A stretch of DNA of 46,396 nt from the NCBI GenBank assembly GCA_001914695.1, contig MNCZ01000092.1, positions 1 to 46,396 on the forward strand, read 5' to 3'. Origin of the DNA: Gammaproteobacteria bacterium 13_2_20CM_66_19 (GTDB lineage: Bacteria; Pseudomonadota; Gammaproteobacteria; Steroidobacterales; Steroidobacteraceae). Of this stretch, positions 41,692-46,396 are shown piece by piece (positions within the stretch are counted from its first letter, which is position 1; every line of letters begins with the position of its first letter). Position numbers and translations under genes: made by a program. The notes under the pieces are model-generated. The model had not been told where the DNA came from, searched no databases, and saw only the letters and a list, made by a program, of their open reading frames with translations.

Positions 41692-44600
41692 GTGAAACCG
41701 GCCACCTCGCAGCGGCTCAGCAGCCTACTGGTCGCCAACCGCGGCGAGATCGCCATTCGCGTCATGCGGGCGGCCAGCGAGCTCGGGCTGCGCACGGTGG
41801 CGATCTATTCGCAGGAGGACCGCTTTTCGCTCCACCGGACCAAGGCGGACGAGGCGTACCTCGTCGGCGCCGGCCGCGCACCGGTCGAGGCCTACCTCGA
41901 CATCGCGGGAATTCTCGCCGTCGCGCGCGATGCGCGCGTCGATGCCATCCATCCCGGCTACGGCTTTCTGTCCGAGAACCCCGAGTTCGCGCGGGCGACC
42001 TGCGAGGCGGGCCTCACCTTCATCGGGCCGGAGGCCGAGACCATGCGGCTGCTCGGCAACAAGATCGCGGCGCGTGAGCTGGCGAGGGCGGCCGGCGTGG
42101 CGGTGATGCCGGCGACCCCCGCACTCCCTGCGGACCTCGCGGAATGCCGGGCGCTGGCGCGAGGCCTCGGCTACCCGGTGATGCTGAAGGCGAGCTGGGG
42201 CGGCGGGGGACGCGGGACGCGCGTGGTGACGGACGATGCGCAGCTCGGGGAGCTCCTGCCGGTCTCGCGGCGCGAGGCGCTGGCGGCCTTCGGCAACGAC
42301 GAGGTCTACCTCGAGAAGCTCATCGAGCGCGCCCGCCACGTCGAGGTGCAGATTCTCGGCGACCACCACGGGACCCTCGTGCACCTCTTCGAGCGCGACT
42401 GCACGGTGCAGCGGCGCCACCAGAAGGTGGTGGAGCGCGCGCCGGCCGTGTTCCTCACCGGCGCGCAGCGCGAAACGCCGACAGTGGCCGCTTCTATTTC
42501 ATCGAGGTGAATCCGCGCATCCAGGTCGAGCACACCGTGACCGAGTGCGCGACGGGGATCGACCTCGTGAAGGCGCAGATCCGCATTGCCGAGGGCGCGC
42601 GCATCGGCACGCCGGAGAGCGGCGTGCCCGCGCAGGCGGACATCCGCATCGGCGCCCACGCGCTCCAGTGCCGCATCACCACCGAGGATCCGGAAAACAA
42701 CTTCATCCCCGACTACGGCGTAATCGCCGCCTACCGCAGTCCCGCCGGCTTCGGCATCCGCCTCGACGCCGGCACCGCCTACAGCGGCGCCATCATCACG
42801 CGCTCCTACGACTCCCTGCTCGTCAAGGTGACCGCCTGGTCGCCGACGCCCGAGGAGACCATCGCGCGCATGCACCGGGCGCTCTGGGAGTTTCGGATCC
42901 GCGGCGTGGTCACGAATCTCCGCTTCCTCGATCAGCTCATCACTCACCCGCGCTTTGCGCGGGGCGATTACGGCACGCGCTTCATCGACGAGACGCCGGA
43001 GCTGTTCCGCTTACCCGCCAAGCGCGACCGCGCCACGCGCCTGCTCACCTACCTCGGCGGCATCATCGTCAACGGCAACGCCGAGACCGCCGGCCGCGCG
43101 CGCCCCGCGCGCCTCGCCCCCGCGCAGCTGCCCGCGGGTGCGCTGCCCACCCCGGCGCCGGGCACGAAGCAAAGACTCGATGAGCTCGGGCCCGAGCGCT
43201 TCGCCGCCTGGATGCTCGCCGAGCGGCGGGTGCTGCTCACCGACACCACGATGCGCGACGCGCATCAGTCGCTGCTCGCGACACGCCTGCGCGCCATCGA
43301 CATGACGGCGATCGCGCCGTACTACGCGAGCCTGCTCCCCGAGCTGTTCTCGCTCGAGTGCTGGGGCGGGGCCACCTTCGATGTCGCGCTGCGCTTCCTG
43401 CGCGAGGATCCGTGGCAGCGCCTGACGCTGCTGCGCGAGCGGCTGCCGAACCTGCTGCTGCAGATGCTGCTGCGCTCGGCCAACGCGGTGGGCTATGCGA
43501 ACTATCCCGACAACGTGGTGCGCTTCTTCGTGGCGCGCGCCGCCGAGCGCGGCATCGACCTCTTCCGTATCTTCGACTCGCTCAACTGGGTGGAGAACAT
43601 GCGGGTCGCGATCGATGCGGTGCTGGAAGCCGGCAAGCTCTGCGAGGCCTCCATCTGCTACACCGGGAACCTGAGCGATCCGCACGAGAGGAAGTACACC
43701 CTCGACTACTACCTGAAGCTCGCGCGCGAGCTCGAGGCCGCCGGCACCCATGTGCTCGGCATCAAGGACATGGCGGGACTCGTACGCCCGCGCGCGGCCT
43801 ACACCCTGGTCAAGGCGCTCAAGGAAGAGATCGGGCTGCCGGTGCACTTTCATACCCACGACACGAGCGGCATCGCCGCCGCGAGCGTGCTGGCGGCGAT
43901 CGACGCCGGCGCCGATGCGGTCGACGGCGCCATCGATGCGATGAGCGGGCTCACCTCGCAGCCGAACCTGGGCTCGATCGTCGAGGCGCTGCGGCACGGG
44001 CCGCGCGATCCGGGCGTCGATCCGGCGCGGCTGCGCCTCATCTCCTCCTACTGGGAGCAGGTGCGGCGCCAGTACGCGGCCTTCGAGAGCGACATCCGCG
44101 CCGGCGCTTCCGAGGTGTACGTGCACGGCATGCCCGGCGGCCAGTACACCAACCTGCGCGAGCAGGCGCGTGCGCTCGGTATCGACGAGGCGCGCTGGTC
44201 CGAAGTCGCCCGCGCGTACGCCGAGGTCAACTCACTCTTCGGGGACATCGTGAAAGTCACGCCGACCTCCAAGGCGGTCGGCGACATGGCGCTGCTCATG
44301 GTGACGGCGGGCCTCACACGCGAGCAGGTGCTGGATCCCGACCTCGAGGTTGCCTTCCCGGAGTCGGTGGTGGAGTTTTTCCGCGGCTCGCTCGGTCAGC
44401 CCTACGGCGGCTTCCCGCCAGGCTTGCAAAGCAAGGTGCTGAAGGGCGCGGCGCCGCTCACCGGACGCCCCGGAGCGACGCTGCCGCCTGTGGACCTCGC
44501 CGCCGAGCGCGCGTCGCTCCGGGAGCGGCTGCCGCGCGAGGTTACGGACGACGATCTCGCCTCCTATCTCATGTACCCGCGCGTGTGGCTCGAGTACGCG

Positions 44601-45074
44601 CAGGAGCGGGCGCTCTACGGAGATGCGGGGATTCTCCCCACCCCGGTGTTCTTCTACGGCATGGAGCCCGGGCAGGAGATCAGCGTCGATCTCGAGCGCG
44701 GCAAGACCCTCATCGTGCGCTACGTCGCGAGCAGCGAGCCGCACGAGGACGGCACGCGCACCGTGTTCTTCGAGCTGAACGGCCAGCCGCGCTCGGTGCG
44801 CGTGGCCGATCGCAGCCAGGCGGCCCGCCGGCCGCCGCCGCGCAAGATCGAGCCCGGCAATCCGAAGCACGTGGGGGCGCCGATGCCTGGCGTGGTGGCG
44901 ACCGTCAAGGCCGCCGTCGGGGCGAAGGTGGCGCGCGGCGACCTGTTGCTGACGCTCGAGGCGATGAAGATGGAGACCGCGGTACGCGCGGAGAGCGACG
45001 GCGAGGTGGCCGAGGTGCTCGCGCGGCCGGGGCAGGCGGTGGATGCCAAGGATCTGCTGGTCGTTCTGCGCTGA
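41692..45074 (+). pseudogene. pyc: Pyruvate carboxylase, broken by an out-of-frame deletion near 42470
   Basis: Two frames make one pyruvate carboxylase: frame one from GTG 41692 to a stop at 42510, frame two from about 42478 to 45074. Frame one has SLLVANRGEIAIRVMRAA, the IHPGYGFLSENPEFA block and ATP-grasp KASWGGGGRGTRVV, ending VVERAPAVFLTGAQRE. Frame two resumes at NADSGRFYFIEVNPRIQVEH. About 25 residues that should lie between, including the metal-binding GTVEFL strand, are missing, and the length is not a multiple of three. The carboxyltransferase (TDTTMRDAHQS, RIFDSLNWVENM, HFHTHDTSG) and the biotin site (EAMKMET) are intact. It would otherwise make oxaloacetate from pyruvate. Either inactivated or an assembly fault. 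Confidence 0.85.
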
Positions 45075-45151
45075 CGTTCGTCAACGCACCGCTGAGGGCG
45101 GCGTTATATCCTTCCGGCGGTTTGCCGGTGCCGGCTGCAGGGAGCTTACTG

Positions 45152-45760
45152 GTGCACGTCAACTCGGACGATCGTGTGCGGCGATTCGGGTGCGCGGCAG
45201 GCGTTGCCGCCCTTGCTCTGCTCCTGCTGCAGCTGCCCGAAGCGCGAGCGGCCGACCCCCCCGGGCTGTATCTCGGGGGCGCCTTCGGTCAGGCGCGTGT
45301 CGCGGCCTCTCTCCCGAACGCCGCACAATTCAGAGAAGACCACTCGGCGTTCAAAGTCATGGCGGGCCTGCGTCCCATACCGGTGTTGGGAGCCGAGATC
45401 GCGTACGTCGACTTCGGTCATCCTGATCGTTTGGCCGGGCTCGGGCCGCCGGGGTGGTCGGACGTCAGCATGAAAGGCGCGGCCGCTTTCGGAATGTTCT
45501 ACCTTCCCGTGCCGCTGGTGGACGTCTACGCCAAGGGCGGATTCGCGCGCCTCCAGAGCACGGCCAACGTCAACCCCTGTCCGGCCTGCCTTATCCCCGC
45601 GGCGTTTCCTGCTCTCCGCCGCACGAACACGAGCTGGGCCGCCGGCGCCGGCGCTCAGTTCAAGCTCGGCTCGGTCGCGGTACGCGGTGAGTACGAGCGC
45701 TTCAACGCGGCCGGCGGCGCCCCGTACCTGCTGTCGGTGGGAGCGAGCTGGACGTTCTGA
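45152..45760 (+). CDS. Small outer-membrane beta-barrel protein, paralogue of 6059-6601
   Basis: A protein of 202 residues. GTG 45152 follows GGGAG at a 7-base spacing; no ATG is better placed. The signal peptide (CAAGVAALALLLLQLPEARAA) precedes beta strands. It shares with the gene at 6059-6601 the order GLYLGGAFGQARV, FKVMAGLRPIPVLGAEIAYVDFG, LPVPLVDVYAKGGFARLQS and VRGEYERFNA, and ends in SVGASWTF with C-terminal Phe, the signal read by BamA. A Cys pair (NPCPACL) in a loop is unusual for outer-membrane proteins. Function unknown. Confidence 0.8.
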   Translation: MHVNSDDRVRRFGCAAGVAALALLLLQLPEARAADPPGLYLGGAFGQARVAASLPNAAQFREDHSAFKVMAGLRPIPVLGAEIAYVDFGHPDRLAGLGPPGWSDVSMKGAAAFGMFYLPVPLVDVYAKGGFARLQSTANVNPCPACLIPAAFPALRRTNTSWAAGAGAQFKLGSVAVRGEYERFNAAGGAPYLLSVGASWTF

Positions 45761-45818
45761 CGATCCGACCGGGCACCGGCTTGAGGCACAGCCCGCACCT
45801 GCACAATCCTCACCGCCC

Positions 45819-46396
45819 TCAGAACGTATCCTTGAGTGGTATCGCGGGGTCTGCGAGCTTGTCGGGGCTCGGGCGCACGTGCGCGGCGATCAGCTTGCGC
45901 GCCGCCATCTGGTCCTTCGGCGCGTTGACGGTGTCGATGGCGATGAGCTCGCCGCCGCGCAGGTAACAGGCGCTGAAGCTGCGCGAGGCGGGCGCGCCGC
46001 GCAGGATCACGGTGTCGTAGCCATGCGAGACGCCGACGATGACGAGCTTGAGATCGAACTGGTCGGACCAGAACCACGGCAGCTTGTCGTGCGGGGTGGC
46101 CGTGCCGAGCAGGTTGAGCGCGACGGTGCTGCCCTGCTCGAAGGCGTTGTCGACTGACTCCAGGCGCAGGTGCCGCCCGTACTGGCGGTTGAGGTGGCTC
46201 GCGCAGTCTCCCGCGGCGTAGATCGCCTCGTTGGAGGTGCGGCAGTGCACGTCCGTCACGACGCCGTTCTCGCACTCGATTCCAGCCGCCCTGGCGAGCT
46301 CGTCCGCTGGCGCAACTCCGACCCCGATGATCACGACGTCGGCGGGATATTCGGTCCCCTGCTCGGTGAGCACCGCGCTCACGCGCCCGCTGCGCG
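45819..46396 (-). CDS. Ferredoxin reductase-like FAD/NAD(P) oxidoreductase, 3' portion
   Basis: The gene runs off the right edge, so its start and the first two-thirds are missing. The piece has the end of the NAD-binding domain (YPADVVIIGVGVAPADELARAAG), the FAD-contacting CRTSNEAIYAAGDCA, and the C-terminal reductase domain (PWFWSDQFDLKLVIVG). This matches rhodocoxin/putidaredoxin reductases, which pass electrons from NADH to a ferredoxin serving cytochrome P450 or a dioxygenase. The partner is not in the window. Confidence 0.9.
   Translation of the reverse strand, partial: RSGRVSAVLTEQGTEYPADVVIIGVGVAPADELARAAGIECENGVVTDVHCRTSNEAIYAAGDCASHLNRQYGRHLRLESVDNAFEQGSTVALNLLGTATPHDKLPWFWSDQFDLKLVIVGVSHGYDTVILRGAPASRSFSACYLRGGELIAIDTVNAPKDQMAARKLIAAHVRPSPDKLADPAIPLKDTF

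Overview
This is a chromosomal segment of a GC-rich (roughly 68-70 % GC) gammaproteobacterium. Supporting signs are the EngB / cytochrome c4 / DsbA arrangement, TamA-TamB, LptM, a full three-domain PolA, a Pseudomonas-type PTS pair (EIIA-HPr-EI plus EIIC-EIIB), and an arginine cluster built on the acyl-ornithine carbamoyltransferase (ArgF') otherwise known from Xanthomonadales and Bacteroidetes. The tRNA-Arg lacks an encoded CCA. I place it near Xanthomonadales/Nevskiales-like lineages only loosely. I found no phage, IS element, CRISPR array or rRNA. No gene-free stretch exceeds 300 bases.

Layout. 1-3.4 kb: 3' part of comM, a small secreted protein, a membrane-anchored cytochrome c5, a lipoprotein, a small periplasmic protein and tRNA-Arg(CCG) with a readable promoter. 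3.5-5.8 kb: cytochrome c4 and dsbA on the minus strand, divergent from engB. 5.8-6.6 kb: a strong minus-strand terminator and an outer-membrane beta-barrel gene. 6.7-10.7 kb: a minus-strand operon of thioesterase, membrane protein, lptM and polA. 10.8-12.2 kb: a fumarylpyruvate/FAA hydrolase-family gene with a maleylacetoacetate/maleylpyruvate isomerase. 12.3-16.7 kb: a two-gene GlcNAc/glucose-type PTS. 16.8-19.5 kb: an exported MBL-fold protein, a frameshifted CPBP protease gene and an FMN reductase.

19.5-27.8 kb holds the central feature, a tightly packed minus-strand arginine operon: argR-argG-orfX-argC-argD-argF'-argB-argH. Several junctions are 4-base stop/start overlaps. Two ArgR-box-like palindromes, exactly 21 bp apart centre to centre, overlap the argR promoter. 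orfX is a P-loop protein that is not a standard arginine enzyme, and it sits where related clusters, as I recall them, carry an acyltransferase. No N-acetylglutamate synthase or acyl-citrulline deacylase is present in the window. The ArgF' has Ala at the position known to separate acetyl-ornithine from succinyl-ornithine enzymes.

27.9-33.7 kb: tamA-tamB. 33.8-35.5 kb: nudC with an NRDE-family gene. 35.5-37 kb: an orphan FlhC-like regulator divergent from an unknown gene, with AT-rich palindromes between them. 37-39.7 kb: a CsgG-family protein with a C-terminal SH3-like segment, then a cysteine hydrolase and a GlxA-type regulator in one operon. 39.7-41.6 kb: two tandem isoaspartyl peptidases, one with a signal peptide. 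41.7-45.1 kb: a pyruvate carboxylase gene broken by a small out-of-frame deletion in its ATP-grasp domain. 45.1-46.4 kb: a second beta-barrel gene and the 3' part of a ferredoxin-reductase-like gene.
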